64,000 nucleotides of DNA from Deltaproteobacteria bacterium (GCA_016218725.1 JACRDB010000119.1:1-64000), one strand, 5' to 3'; numbered from the stretch's first letter, positions 34,901 through 43,558 are shown. Numbers and translations: made by a program. The notes: a model not told the origin generated them from the sequence alone.

Positions 34901-34906
34901 TACAGT
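34901..34906 (+). promoter_or_regulatory. -10-like box of the POT transporter gene
   Basis: TACAGT lies 8 nt upstream of the ATG at 34915, with no Shine-Dalgarno between. It is the clearest example of the start-proximal TAnnnT pattern in this window. A -35 hexamer is not convincing. Confidence 0.45.
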
Positions 34907-34914
34907 CCCGCCCC

Positions 34915-36789
34915 ATGAGCGAAGCGGTGCTGGAGGTCAAGCGCGAGGACCGGTTCCCCACGGGGATCCCGTACATCGTGGGGAACGAGGGCGCCGAGCG
35001 CTTCTCGTTCTACGGGATGCGGTCCATTCTGTACGTTTACCTGGTCTCGCTGTTCCTTCGCTTCGTGGACGAGGCCGGGCTCCCCGCGGCGGAGGTGGCC
35101 GCGGCCAAGGCCCGCGGCACCGAGGTGATGCACCTCTTCATGGCGGGCGTGTACGCCTTCCCGATGCTCGGGGCCATCGTGGCGGACCGCTACCTCGGGA
35201 AGTACCGGGTGATCCTGTGGGTGTCCCTGGCCTACGTCGCCGGGCACGGCACGCTGGCCGTGGCGGGGCGCCTCGGGGCCCTCGGGAGCTTCGGCGCCGC
35301 CGAGCTGGGGATGTTCGTCGGCCTCGCGCTCATCGCCTTCGGCGCGGGCGGGATCAAGCCGTGCGTGAGCGCCAATGTCGGCGACCAGTTCACCGCGGCC
35401 AACGGGCACCTGGTCACCAAGGTCTACCAGATCTTCTATTTCATCATCAATTTCGGGAGCTTCTTCGCCACCCTGCTGATCCCCGTCCTCAAGGACAGCT
35501 ACGGCCCCGAGGTGGCCTTCGCGGTCCCCGGCGTGCTCATGGCCGTGGCCTCGGTGGTCTTCTGGGCGGGGAGAAACCGCTTCACCCGCGTGCCCCCGAA
35601 GCCCGGCGGAGCCATCGGGCTCCTGGACGTCGCCGTGGCCCTTTTCCTCTTCATCCCCTTCGCGGCCTTCGCCTTCTTCGACGTGATCCCCCGCTTCGCG
35701 GAGTACCTCACGGGCTCCGGGCCCGTCACCCTCGGCGGCGCCGCCAGGACCTTCGTCGCCCTCGGGTGGAAGCACTCCATCGTGGCCGCGGTGAGCCTCT
35801 GCCTGGGCCTGGTGCTCTTCTCCGTGCGTCAGGCCCGCGCGCCGGAGGCGGGCTTCCTCGCCGTGGTGCTCTACGCCCTTCGCCACCAGAAGGAGCGCAA
35901 GGACGGCCAGCCCTTCCTCGACGTGGCCGAGGCCCGCTACGGCGAGGGCTGCACCGAGGGGCCCCGGGCCGTCCTCAAGATCATGGTGGTGTTCTCCATG
36001 GTGAGCGTCTTCTGGGCCCTCTTTGACCAGCACTCGTCCACCTGGGTCGAGCAGGCCCGGCAGATGGACCTCACGGTGCACGCCCCGGGCAAGGTCTGGG
36101 CCTGGGCCACCGTGGGCGTGCCCGCGGTCTCGGTCCTGGGCGGCCTCTGGCTCCTCCTCTGGGTGTCCAACGTGACGGTCCCTCGCAACGTCGCCCTCGG
36201 CGCCCTCTCCGTCGCCGGCGCCTCGCTCCTCGGGGCCATCGCCTGGCAGCTCGCCGCTCCGAGCACCACCACCCTCACCCTCAAGGCCTCGCAGATCTCC
36301 GCGCTGAACCCCCTGATGGTGATGTTCATCATCCCAGGCCTGAACGTCGCCGTCTGGCGGCCGTTGGAGAAGCGCAACATCACCGTCAAGCCCCTCCAGA
36401 AAATGACCGCGGGGATGTTCCTGACGGCCCTGGCCTTCGTCCTCGCCGCCGTGCTCCAACGGCGGGTGCAGGCCGACCCGGGCCACGTCTCGGTCCTCTG
36501 GCAGGTGCCCCAGTACCTCGTGGTCACCGCCGCCGAGGTGCTCGTCTCCGTCACGGGCCTGGAGTTCGCCTACACCCAGGCCCCCCGCACCATGAAGTCC
36601 ACCATCATGGGCTTCTGGCTCCTGTGCGTCACCATCGGCAACCTCCTGGTGGCCTTCCTCGCCCCCCTGGAGCGCCACTACCCCCTGTCCAGCTTCTTCC
36701 TGCTCTTCGCGGGCCTCATGGCCGCCGCCGCCGCCATCTTCGCCGTCCTGGCCTCGCGCTACCGCGGCCGTACCTGGCTCCAAGGCTGA
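34915..36789 (+). CDS. Proton-dependent oligopeptide (POT/PTR2) transporter
   Basis: This 624-residue inner-membrane protein of the MFS POT family carries about 12-14 membrane spans. Signature motifs are present: GNEGAERFSFYGMRSIL at residues 22-38 (the E-x-x-E-R-F-x-Y-Y-like motif), a GAIVADRYLGKYR loop, AFGAGGIKPCVSANVGDQF, and VTGLEFAYTQAP near the end. POT proteins import di- and tripeptides using the proton gradient, which fits a proteolytic predator with secreted peptidases. The length exceeds the simplest bacterial members, owing to central loops. The zinc-ribbon gene is just upstream. A 23-bp palindrome begins at its last stop-codon base and lies before the following barrel gene. Confidence 0.95.
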   Translation: MSEAVLEVKREDRFPTGIPYIVGNEGAERFSFYGMRSILYVYLVSLFLRFVDEAGLPAAEVAAAKARGTEVMHLFMAGVYAFPMLGAIVADRYLGKYRVILWVSLAYVAGHGTLAVAGRLGALGSFGAAELGMFVGLALIAFGAGGIKPCVSANVGDQFTAANGHLVTKVYQIFYFIINFGSFFATLLIPVLKDSYGPEVAFAVPGVLMAVASVVFWAGRNRFTRVPPKPGGAIGLLDVAVALFLFIPFAAFAFFDVIPRFAEYLTGSGPVTLGGAARTFVALGWKHSIVAAVSLCLGLVLFSVRQARAPEAGFLAVVLYALRHQKERKDGQPFLDVAEARYGEGCTEGPRAVLKIMVVFSMVSVFWALFDQHSSTWVEQARQMDLTVHAPGKVWAWATVGVPAVSVLGGLWLLLWVSNVTVPRNVALGALSVAGASLLGAIAWQLAAPSTTTLTLKASQISALNPLMVMFIIPGLNVAVWRPLEKRNITVKPLQKMTAGMFLTALAFVLAAVLQRRVQADPGHVSVLWQVPQYLVVTAAEVLVSVTGLEFAYTQAPRTMKSTIMGFWLLCVTIGNLLVAFLAPLERHYPLSSFFLLFAGLMAAAAAIFAVLASRYRGRTWLQG

Positions 36790-36811
36790 TTTCGGACAAA
36801 TTGTCCGAAAT
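36789..36811. promoter_or_regulatory. Perfect 23-bp palindrome, possible operator
   Basis: ATTTCGGACAA, a central A, then TTGTCCGAAAT form a perfect inverted repeat with 11-base arms. It starts at the last base of the POT transporter stop codon and ends 43 bp before the ATG of the barrel gene. It is AT-richer than its surroundings, and there is no trailing T run. This looks like a repressor or activator site controlling the barrel gene; a stem in the RNA is the alternative. The regulator is unknown. Confidence 0.6.
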
Positions 36812-36854
36812 GTGTTGGATTCCCATTTCCATCGCTTTCGGGGAGAGTGCGGCC

Positions 36855-37487
36855 ATGCGCGGACTTACGTTGGCGGGTTGGCTCCTCGCGATGGCTCCGG
36901 CGGTGGCGGGGGCCCAACCCCTGGGGACCGAGCCCGGGACGGTCTCCTCCCAGGGGCAGAGCATTGCCCCGGTGGTGTCCTGGGGGCACCGGAACCAGTT
37001 TGGCTTGAGGGTGGGGCTGAGCATGGGCTACCGCCTCACGATTCGGTACGAGGACCGCGGCGGCAGCGACCCCTGCGACGACATGGAGAACAAGTTCTGC
37101 GCCCAGGTGGCGCCGTTGACCCTGGACACGGGGCTCGGCTTCGGGGTGAGCGAGGGCCTGGAGATCGAAGGGCGCTTCCGCCTCGGGGTCATGGCCGAGT
37201 ACGACGGCTCCAGGCCCCTGCAGGCGGGCCTCGGCATCAGGGCTCTGGGCACCACGGACCGGCTGCGCTTCGTCTTCGCCGTGGCCCTCCTCGGGGACTT
37301 CTCCGGAGGGCACCTGAGGGCCAGCAAGGAGTTCGATTTCCTGGTGCGCACGGAGCAGGGGCTGCACTACGACGTGACGCGCAATTTCGGTTTCTACCTG
37401 GCGCTCGGGGAGACCTTCAGCTTCCTGCGCAACTTCTCCTTCGCCATCGACGGCACCATCGGGATCCAGGGGCGCCTTCCACGGTAG
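36855..37487 (+). CDS. Outer-membrane beta-barrel protein
   Basis: The product is 210 residues with a clear signal peptide (LTLAGWLLAMAPAVAGAQ). The mature part has alternating amphipathic strands (VGLSMGYRLTIRYEDRG; RFVFAVALLGDF; NFGFYLALGETFSF) and ends with FAIDGTIGIQGRLPR, typical of small 8-strand barrels. Two cysteines (DPCDD and NKFCAQ) may pair. A GGGGAGAG run about 9 nt before the ATG supports the start. It lies 43 bp downstream of the 23-bp palindrome, which probably regulates it. Function unknown. Confidence 0.78.
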   Translation: MRGLTLAGWLLAMAPAVAGAQPLGTEPGTVSSQGQSIAPVVSWGHRNQFGLRVGLSMGYRLTIRYEDRGGSDPCDDMENKFCAQVAPLTLDTGLGFGVSEGLEIEGRFRLGVMAEYDGSRPLQAGLGIRALGTTDRLRFVFAVALLGDFSGGHLRASKEFDFLVRTEQGLHYDVTRNFGFYLALGETFSFLRNFSFAIDGTIGIQGRLPR

Positions 37488-37538
37488 ACCCGCGCGGGCG
37501 CTCGATCGTCCAAAGGACCTGAGCGCTCACCCGCTCCC

Positions 37539-40424
37539 TTGGGGTGTGCTACCACGGCGGTTGATGTCCACGGCGAGCGCACAGGGTCCGGTGGGGTCTT
37601 GAGGAGCCCGAGGCTGCGCGCCCTCGCGGCGGTGCTGGTCACGGTGCTGGCCTCCTGCGGCGTGGCGTACCTCCTGGCCCGCGCCCTCGGGTGGCCTCCC
37701 GCGCCGCTGCACCTGGACCTCACGCGCCTGCCCTGGATGGGCGCGCGCATGCCCCGGGAGCCCGTCGAGCTCCTGGAGCCCAGGGCCCTCTTCGGCCTTT
37801 CGGCGGCGCCCTTCTTCGCGCTGATCGCCGCGTGGAGCATGACGGACCTGCCGTGGTCCCAGCGGCTCCTGGGGGTGCTGTCCCGCGTGGCCTTCGTGGC
37901 GGCGCTCCTGGCGGCGCTCGCTCGCCCCACCAGCACGGCCCAGAGCCACCGGGTGTGCACGGTGTTCCTGGTGGACGTGTCCGACAGCCTCACGGACGAG
38001 GCCCTGGAGGACGCCCGCGGGAGCGTCGAGGGCGCGCTCCGGGCACGCGGGGACAACATCGTACGGCTGGTCACCTTCGCGCGCAGGCCCCGGGTGATCC
38101 CGGTGCCCGAGGACCTCTCGGGCGGCGCCAGGCTCCCGGCGTTTGCGCGCCATGACCTCGCGCCGGGGGTGCCGTCCACCCCGGAGAGGCCCCGCACCGG
38201 GGCCGGCGCCGGCACGGACCTCGGGGCCGCGCTTTCCCTCTCCTACGGGCTCTTCCCGCCGGGCTTCCTGCGCCGCGTGGTGGTGCTGTCCGACGGCGTC
38301 CAGACCGAGGGCGACGCCCTCGGGGAGGCCTCCCGCGCGGCGCGCTTCGGGGTGCGCGTGAGCGTGGTGCCGTCGCGCCGGCCCGCCCCGGCGGAGGTGG
38401 CCGTGCGCGAGCTGCGCCTCCCGGACCGCCTCAGGGTGAACGAGCCCTTCGAGGTGCGGGCCATCGTCTTCGCGAGCCGCGCGGCCAGGGTGAACGCCAC
38501 GCTCCTCCAGGGCGAGGCGGTGAACGGCCTCGAGGGCACCCGCACCCAGGCGCTCACCCCGGGCGAGAACGAGCTGCGCTTCCGCTCCGTGGTGCGCGTC
38601 CCGGGGGACGTCACGTACAGCCTCCAGCTGTCGCCCGAGGGGGGGCCGTCAGCGGACCGCTTCCGGGAGAACAACCGCTACGTGACCACGGCCACGGTGC
38701 CGGGGAGGCCCTCGGTGCTCTACGTCGAGGGGGACCCCGGGCGCTCGCAGTACCTCCGCGGTGCCCTGGCCGGGGACTTCGAGGTGGAGACGCGCTCGGG
38801 GCGCGAGTTCCCACAATCGCTCCGTGAGATGGAGCGCTTTGACTTCATTCTCTTGAGCGATGTGGGCGCCGAGAGCGTGTCCCCGGGCGCCCAGGACGCG
38901 CTCTCGCGGTACGTGAGGGACCTCGGCGGTGGCTTCATGATGGCCGGCGGGCCCCGGTCTTTTGGTCTGGGTGGCTGGCAGGGCACCGAGGTCGAGCGCC
39001 TGCTCCCGGTGCGCATGGACTCCGAGCGCCGTCGGGACCAGCCCTCGCTGGCCCTGGTCCTGGTGATCGACCGCTCGGGGTCCATGCAGGGCCGGCCCTT
39101 GCAGCTCGCCCAGGGCGCGGCGCTGGCCACGGCCCGGGCCCTCGGTCCCGATGACATGCTGGAGGTGATCGCGTTCGACTCGGAGCCCGAGCGGGTGGTG
39201 CGCATGCAGGCCGCGCGCAACCGCGTGCGCATCGAGGGGGACATCTCCCGGCTGCGCCCGGGCGGGGGCACGGCGATCTTCCCGGCGCTGGACGCGGCCG
39301 CCCGGGACCTGGCGGTCACCCGCGCCATCACCCGCCATGTGATCCTCTTGACGGACGGCCAGGGCCAGCCCGACGAGCCACCACGAATCCGCGAGGTGGT
39401 GCAGTCCATGGTGGCCGACGGGATCACCGTGAGCACCGTGGGCATCGGCACCCAGGTGGATCGTCCGCTCCTGGAGCAGATCGGCCGCACCTGGGGTGGT
39501 GGCCGGGCCTATTTCACCTCGGACCCGAACAACCTCCCGCAGATCTTCCTTCGGGAGACCAACCTCGTGGCGCGCAGCGCGGTGATCGAGGAGCCCATCT
39601 CACCCAGGGTGCGAGAGCCCGCGAATTTCCTCCGGGAGGCCGGAGCCGCGGGGATGCCCTACCTGTACGGCTATGTAAGTACGAGGGCCAAACCCTCTCC
39701 GGTGCAGGTGCTCCTGGAGACCGACGGGGCGCCACCGGAGCCGCTCCTGGCGCGCTGGAGGGTGGGGCTCGGGTGGAGCATGGCGTGGACGAGCGATGTG
39801 AAGAACCGCTGGGCGGTGGAGTGGATCCGGTGGCCCCGGTGGCAGGCCTTCTGGACGCAGCTGGTGCGGGAGCACATGCGGCAGAGGCGTCGCCACGAGC
39901 TGGGGCTGCGGGCGGAGGTGGTGGGGGGTTACGTCCATGCGTCGGTGGACGCGATCACCCATGAAGACCGCTTTGACAACGGGCTGGTGAGTGAGTTGAC
40001 GCTCCGGGGACCGCAGCCCGGCGGGCGCGAGGACCGGGTGCCGCTCCGGCAGACGGCGCCGGGGCGCTACGAGGCGACGTTCCCGCTGGACCGCTACGGG
40101 GCCTTCTCGCTCCACGCGCTGCACCGCAGGGACGGGGTGGTGGTCGCCGAGAGCCACGGTCGGGTGGACAACCCCTACCCCCGGGAGTACGCGGTGCTGG
40201 CGCCGGACCTGGCGCTCCTTGGCGCGCTGGCGCGCTCCACGGGGGGCCTCGTGGACCCGTCTCCGCGGGCGGTTTTCGACGCGCGGGGCGAGACCCTCAG
40301 GCACCCGAAGGCGCTGTGGTCCAGGCCCCTGGTGGCTGCGCTGGGGATCCTGCTCCTGGACCTGCTCCTGCGCAGGGTGAGGCTCTTCGATCGGGACTTC
40401 CGTCGGGTGAAGAAGGGCCGGTGA
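37539..40424 (+). CDS. Large membrane protein with two von Willebrand A-type domains
   Basis: This protein of up to 961 residues has two to three N-terminal hydrophobic spans (about 30-50, 85-105, 115-135) and one near the C-terminus. A first vWA-like domain with DVSDS (MIDAS D-x-S-x-S) begins near residue 148, and a second with DRSGSMQG near 509. A glutamine-amidotransferase-like segment (FDFILLSDVGAE, GGGFMMAGGPRSFGLGGW) precedes the second. This matches BatA/YfbK-like or 'CHP domain' membrane proteins whose role, possibly with MoxR-type AAA chaperones, is unclear; no MoxR gene is adjacent. The start is uncertain: a TTG at 37539 or a later TTG at 37599. The RCC1-like gene follows after 7 bp. 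Confidence 0.85.
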   Translation: MGCATTAVDVHGERTGSGGVLRSPRLRALAAVLVTVLASCGVAYLLARALGWPPAPLHLDLTRLPWMGARMPREPVELLEPRALFGLSAAPFFALIAAWSMTDLPWSQRLLGVLSRVAFVAALLAALARPTSTAQSHRVCTVFLVDVSDSLTDEALEDARGSVEGALRARGDNIVRLVTFARRPRVIPVPEDLSGGARLPAFARHDLAPGVPSTPERPRTGAGAGTDLGAALSLSYGLFPPGFLRRVVVLSDGVQTEGDALGEASRAARFGVRVSVVPSRRPAPAEVAVRELRLPDRLRVNEPFEVRAIVFASRAARVNATLLQGEAVNGLEGTRTQALTPGENELRFRSVVRVPGDVTYSLQLSPEGGPSADRFRENNRYVTTATVPGRPSVLYVEGDPGRSQYLRGALAGDFEVETRSGREFPQSLREMERFDFILLSDVGAESVSPGAQDALSRYVRDLGGGFMMAGGPRSFGLGGWQGTEVERLLPVRMDSERRRDQPSLALVLVIDRSGSMQGRPLQLAQGAALATARALGPDDMLEVIAFDSEPERVVRMQAARNRVRIEGDISRLRPGGGTAIFPALDAAARDLAVTRAITRHVILLTDGQGQPDEPPRIREVVQSMVADGITVSTVGIGTQVDRPLLEQIGRTWGGGRAYFTSDPNNLPQIFLRETNLVARSAVIEEPISPRVREPANFLREAGAAGMPYLYGYVSTRAKPSPVQVLLETDGAPPEPLLARWRVGLGWSMAWTSDVKNRWAVEWIRWPRWQAFWTQLVREHMRQRRRHELGLRAEVVGGYVHASVDAITHEDRFDNGLVSELTLRGPQPGGREDRVPLRQTAPGRYEATFPLDRYGAFSLHALHRRDGVVVAESHGRVDNPYPREYAVLAPDLALLGALARSTGGLVDPSPRAVFDARGETLRHPKALWSRPLVAALGILLLDLLLRRVRLFDRDFRRVKKGR

Positions 40425-40431
40425 GGGACCG

Positions 40432-41472
40432 ATGCTGCCCAGAGGCGCGGGGAGCGGGTGGACGGTCTCTGGACGGTGTGTGGTGGCGGCGCTGGCGGTC
40501 GGCTGTGGCGCGTGCTCCACCACGACGTGGGGGCGCGGGTATCGTGAAGTCGTGGCTGGGTGGTCGGCGACCTGCGCGAGGACCGAGGATCGCTCTGTGC
40601 GCTGCTGGGGGATCCCGCAGATCGCGGATGTCCCGAGGGTCCTCGCGGAGGTTGCTCCGACAGCGCCCATCGCGGTGAGCGCCGGCTTCGCGTGCGCGGG
40701 CCATGGGGAGAGGGAGATCCTCTGCTGGGGCCTCAGCGGGGGCTTCATGGCGAGCACGCAGGTGGTGCTCCAGGCGCCGGATCGAGTCGTCCGCCTCGTC
40801 GCGGATCCCTGGGGTTTGTGCGCGCTCGGGCAGGGCCTGGAGGCGTGGTGCTGGACGCGCGGGACCCGAACTGGGGACAGGCCCCGGGTCGTCCAGCTCC
40901 CGCAACCAGCCATCGAAGGCGTGATGTTCTTCCCGCTCATGCAGAACCTCTGCGTCCTGCTTCAGGACCACACTCCGCGGTGTGTGGCGGGTTCCTGGGG
41001 TTGCTTCGCTGGCCGCTCCGACATGTGTCAAGACCAGTCCTGGGCGGTCTCGGCGCTCGGTGGGGGAATCGCGGGGCGCTGTGCGGTGCACGGTGGACGG
41101 GTCTTCTGTGGTGGACCTGTCATCTCTTTATTACGAAGTTCCTGGGACCTGGTCGAGGTCTCCGGGCTCCCGCCGATCCGCTCGGTGGTCGTGGGCCTCC
41201 AGGCGTGCGCGCTCGCGGTGGACGGTTCCGTGTGGTGCTGGGGGGACAACGATGGCCCAGGTCTCCACGGTGTATTCCTGTCCTCGGATTTTCGCAGGAC
41301 TCCCCACCGGATCCAGGATCTCCCGCCGATCCGCCAGGTGTCGTCCTTCGGTGGCCACGTCTGCGCGCTGGACTACCAGGGCAGCGTGTGGTGCTGGGGT
41401 CGCAACGCTGACCGCGAGTGCGGCTGCGGAGACGGTCGCATCCAACGGACTCCGTGTCGCGCCCTTCCGTGA
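40432..41472 (+). CDS. RCC1-like beta-propeller lipoprotein
   Basis: The product is 346 residues. The N-terminus (VAALAVGCGACSTTTWG) gives a signal with possible lipobox Cys. Repeats of roughly 40-50 residues follow, with the core C-A-x-x-x-D-x-x-V-x-C-W-G (for example ACALAVDGSVWCWGDN and HVCALDYQGSVWCWGRN), the RCC1/alpha-tubulin-suppressor propeller form stabilised here by disulphides. Myxobacteria have many such secreted propellers. Function unknown. It follows the vWA membrane protein gene after 7 bp, so co-transcription is likely. The ATG is the first of the frame. Confidence 0.78.
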   Translation: MLPRGAGSGWTVSGRCVVAALAVGCGACSTTTWGRGYREVVAGWSATCARTEDRSVRCWGIPQIADVPRVLAEVAPTAPIAVSAGFACAGHGEREILCWGLSGGFMASTQVVLQAPDRVVRLVADPWGLCALGQGLEAWCWTRGTRTGDRPRVVQLPQPAIEGVMFFPLMQNLCVLLQDHTPRCVAGSWGCFAGRSDMCQDQSWAVSALGGGIAGRCAVHGGRVFCGGPVISLLRSSWDLVEVSGLPPIRSVVVGLQACALAVDGSVWCWGDNDGPGLHGVFLSSDFRRTPHRIQDLPPIRQVSSFGGHVCALDYQGSVWCWGRNADRECGCGDGRIQRTPCRALP

Positions 41473-41543
41473 GCGCGAGGTAGAGACGGCCTTGAATTCT
41501 TGACCACCGACCTAGGCCCGCGCACGGCGACCTCACCCCCCGG

Positions 41544-41569
41544 CCCCCTCTCCATTCATGGAGAGGGGG
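41544..41569. repeat. Hairpin 1 of the repeat element
   Basis: CCCCCTCTCCAT and ATGGAGAGGGGG arms with a TC centre form a 26-bp palindrome. A second near-identical hairpin follows 50 bp later, and the two plus adjoining AGATAG/CTATCT bases make a nested inverted repeat. Confidence 0.7.
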
Positions 41570-41619
41570 AGATAGACGAGAATAACCCGTTGGAATCACA
41601 GAGGATTTTCCTCTCTATC

Positions 41620-41645
41620 TCCCCTCTCCATTCATGGAGAGGGGG
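41620..41645. repeat. Hairpin 2 of the repeat element
   Basis: TCCCCTCTCCAT and ATGGAGAGGGGG arms repeat the first hairpin with one changed base. It abuts the left 212-bp arm, 8 bp before its start. Confidence 0.7.
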
Positions 41646-41653
41646 CCAGGGGG

Positions 41654-41865
41654 CATAGGCGCCAGGATAAGGGCTTCGAGGTCTGAATTTCAGGCACTTC
41701 AGGCGGCGGATGGGGCTTCGAGGACGGCGCAGTCGGCCACCGCGCCGCCGCTCCGCCCTGTCTTCTGACGCTTTTTTGCCCGGGGTGCGCCAGCGCAACG
41801 GTCTCCGAGGTCGCGTCGCTCACCCCGGGCTACGGAAGGTGGTCACCGCGCCTCCGCGCGGTTGC
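41654..41865. repeat. Left 212-bp arm
   Basis: This is the reverse complement of 42000-42211 apart from about three positions (a G/T difference in the GGGGTGCGCC stretch and a GG/CT difference in AAGGTGGTCACC). Within it, GCCCGGGGT and ACCCCGGGC form a further short inverted repeat. Confidence 0.85.
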
Positions 41866-41999
41866 GCGCAGTGCGGTCCGAGTGTTCTCAAGCGCCGAGG
41901 GGGTTTCCGCGCGAGGAGTGCTCCCGCGGGCACAGCACGCGCCTCTCCAGTCCGCGTCGCCATGCCTCCCCACTCCGCCTCCCCGAGAGCTCGCTCCCT

Positions 42000-42211
42000 G
42001 CAACCGCGCGGAGGCGCGGTGACAGCCTTCCGTAGCCCGGGGTGAGCGACGCGACCTCGGAGACCGTTGCGCTGGCGAACCCCGGGCAAAAAAGCGTCAG
42101 AAGACAGGGCGGAGCGGCGGCGCGGTGGCCGACTGCGCCGTCCTCGAAGCCCCATCCGCCGCCTGAAGTGCCTGAAATTCAGACCTCGAAGCCCTTATCC
42201 TGGCGCCTATG
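42000..42211. repeat. Right 212-bp arm
   Basis: Partner of the left arm. Equal length on both sides indicates a precisely bounded element rather than decayed duplication. Just outside it, 42212-42234 carries the GGGGGTGAGGTCG end motif also found at 134-146. Confidence 0.85.
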
Positions 42212-42266
42212 GGGCCTGGGGGTGAGGTCGTCGTGCACGGACTTACGGTGATGTCCCGTTCTTGTC

Positions 42267-42533
42267 TCAACGCGCGGCCAGGTCCTCGATCCGGTCACGC
42301 TGATCGAGCCGGTCTCGTAGGAGGTCGCGCACCTCCGTGACCGCGTGCGCCACGGCGATCAGCTCCGTCGCGAGGCGGGTCTCGGTCTCCCCCTGCCGAC
42401 GCTCCAGCGCGCCGAGGCGCGTGCCGTGCTCCTGAAGGAGCCCGCGGTGCTCCTGGAGGAGCGCCCGGTGCTGCTTCAGTTCGTCGCGGATCTCCTGGAG
42501 CACCCTGAGCGTCGGGCTCACCTTGTCAGCCAT
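42267..42533 (-). CDS. Small coiled-coil protein
   Basis: This 88-residue soluble protein is one long coiled coil: heptads with Leu/Ile at a/d positions from VLQEIRDELKQHRALLQEH to LLRDRLDQRDRIEDLAAR. Short proteins of this type (MADKVSPTLRVLQEIRDEL start, then RRQTETE-like core) are frequent in myxobacterial genomes, often near repeats, and have no assigned function. It lies just beside the inverted-repeat element, so it could be linked to it, but nothing proves this. Confidence 0.68.
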   Translation of the reverse strand: MADKVSPTLRVLQEIRDELKQHRALLQEHRGLLQEHGTRLGALERRQGETETRLATELIAVAHAVTEVRDLLRDRLDQRDRIEDLAAR

Positions 42534-42604
42534 GAACGAGAGTATGCATCACACCGATGGGCGCGGCCAGGGCTGCGCCGGGACCCGAAGCCCCAGCCGT
42601 GGCC

Positions 42605-43558
42605 TCACGCCGCAATGGCCTTGGCCCGCCCCGCCCAGCGGTTGAAGCACAGGAGCGCCACCACCCCCACCAGCACCGCGAACCACAAGGTCGCCAGCCG
42701 CACGAGCAGCGTGGCCGCCGTCGCATGCGCCTCCGGGACGTCCGCCGCCAGCGCGCGCAGGAGCGCGATCATCATGCCCTCGGTGCCCCCCACGCCCCCC
42801 GGGAGCATCGCCACGGCGCCCGCGATGGTGGCCGTGGAGTACACGAAGAACGCCACCGCCGGGCTCACCGCATGTCCCACCCCGCGCAGGATCACCCAGA
42901 GCCCGAGGCACTCGCAGCCCCAGGCCACCACGCTCAAGAACGTAGGCCAGAGGAGCGCCGCGGGCGACGCCAGAATGCGCAAGGCGTCGTAGGCCGTGCG
43001 GAGCTTCGGCGCCAGCCTCGCCCCAATGGACACCCGCCCCACCAGCGAGAGCGCAAGCTCCCCGAGGGGCCGCACCAGCACGAAGGCCATGATCCCCCCC
43101 ACCAGCCCAAGCGCCGCCAGCGCCGGGAGCGTCCCGCCCGGGAAGTACAAGCCCCCGACCCCCACGATGAGTATCAACGAGGTGAGGTCCGTCAGCCGGT
43201 CCGCCACCACGATGGGCGCGCTCCGAGCAATGGGAACCCCCCGCGAACGCAAGAGCAGCCCGCTCTTGAACACCTCCCCGGCCTTCGCCGGGGTGATGGA
43301 CATCACGAAGCCCGACAGGTGGATCGCCAGGCTCTCCCACCACGGGACACCAGTGATACCAAGCAATTTCAAGTAGTATTGCCACTTGAGAAAGCGCAGA
43401 AGATAGTTGGTGAACGCCAGCGCCAGCGCCAGAAAAAAGGTCCACCAGCGGTAGCCCGACAACACCAGTCGGAGCTTGCCTACATCACCCCACAGCAGGA
43501 TGGCGCCGTAGACCAGCACCACCAGCACCGCCACGAAGACAAGCTTCTTCGCGGTCAC
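42605..43558 (-). CDS. Flippase-like / LPG-synthase transmembrane protein (UPF0104)
   Basis: The product is 317 residues with about eight membrane spans. It matches the lysylphosphatidylglycerol synthase membrane-region family (PF03706): FTNYLLRFLKWQYYLKLLG, SGFVMSITPAKAGEVFKSGLL (the conserved P-x-x-x-G-E stretch), VADRLTDL and MLPGGVGGTEGMM. Without the catalytic MprF domain such proteins act as lipid or glycolipid flippases. The GTG start overlaps the stop of the preceding small gene as GTGA. It is the last gene of a three-gene set headed by an FHA sigma-54 activator. A longer in-frame extension upstream is discounted because it reads through the small gene. Confidence 0.88.
   Translation of the reverse strand: MTAKKLVFVAVLVVLVYGAILLWGDVGKLRLVLSGYRWWTFFLALALAFTNYLLRFLKWQYYLKLLGITGVPWWESLAIHLSGFVMSITPAKAGEVFKSGLLLRSRGVPIARSAPIVVADRLTDLTSLILIVGVGGLYFPGGTLPALAALGLVGGIMAFVLVRPLGELALSLVGRVSIGARLAPKLRTAYDALRILASPAALLWPTFLSVVAWGCECLGLWVILRGVGHAVSPAVAFFVYSTATIAGAVAMLPGGVGGTEGMMIALLRALAADVPEAHATAATLLVRLATLWFAVLVGVVALLCFNRWAGRAKAIAA

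Larger units (their letters stand above)
41520..42238. mobile_element. MITE-like inverted-repeat element
   Basis: The outer ends are 21-nt inverted repeats: 41520-41540 begins GCGCACGGCGACCTC and 42218-42238 is its reverse complement at 19 of 21 positions. Inside are 212-bp arms (41654-41865 and 42000-42211) that are reverse complements except for about three bases, with a 134-bp spacer. The left side also carries two hairpins. There is no transposase gene, so it resembles a miniature inverted-repeat or solo element moved in trans. A possible target duplication was not resolved. The near identity of the arms implies recent formation or active homogenisation. Confidence 0.6.
41473..42266. other. 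Non-coding interval of about 790 bp
   Basis: No coding region I believe lies here. The interval contains the inverted-repeat element, its hairpins and short flanks. Two open frames with the same N-terminal sequence (starting at 41710 on plus and ending at 42155 on minus) are mirror images created by the inverted arms and are not genes. Confidence 0.8.

Noticed and set aside
41710..42155. Two mirror ORFs (plus and minus) with identical N-termini, beginning MGLRGRRSRPP
   Set aside because: They are produced by the 212-bp inverted arms. No signal, domain or start site supports either.
41473..42266. CRISPR array in the repeat-rich gap
   Set aside because: There are no regularly spaced direct repeats and no cas genes; the repeats are inverted and only two-fold.
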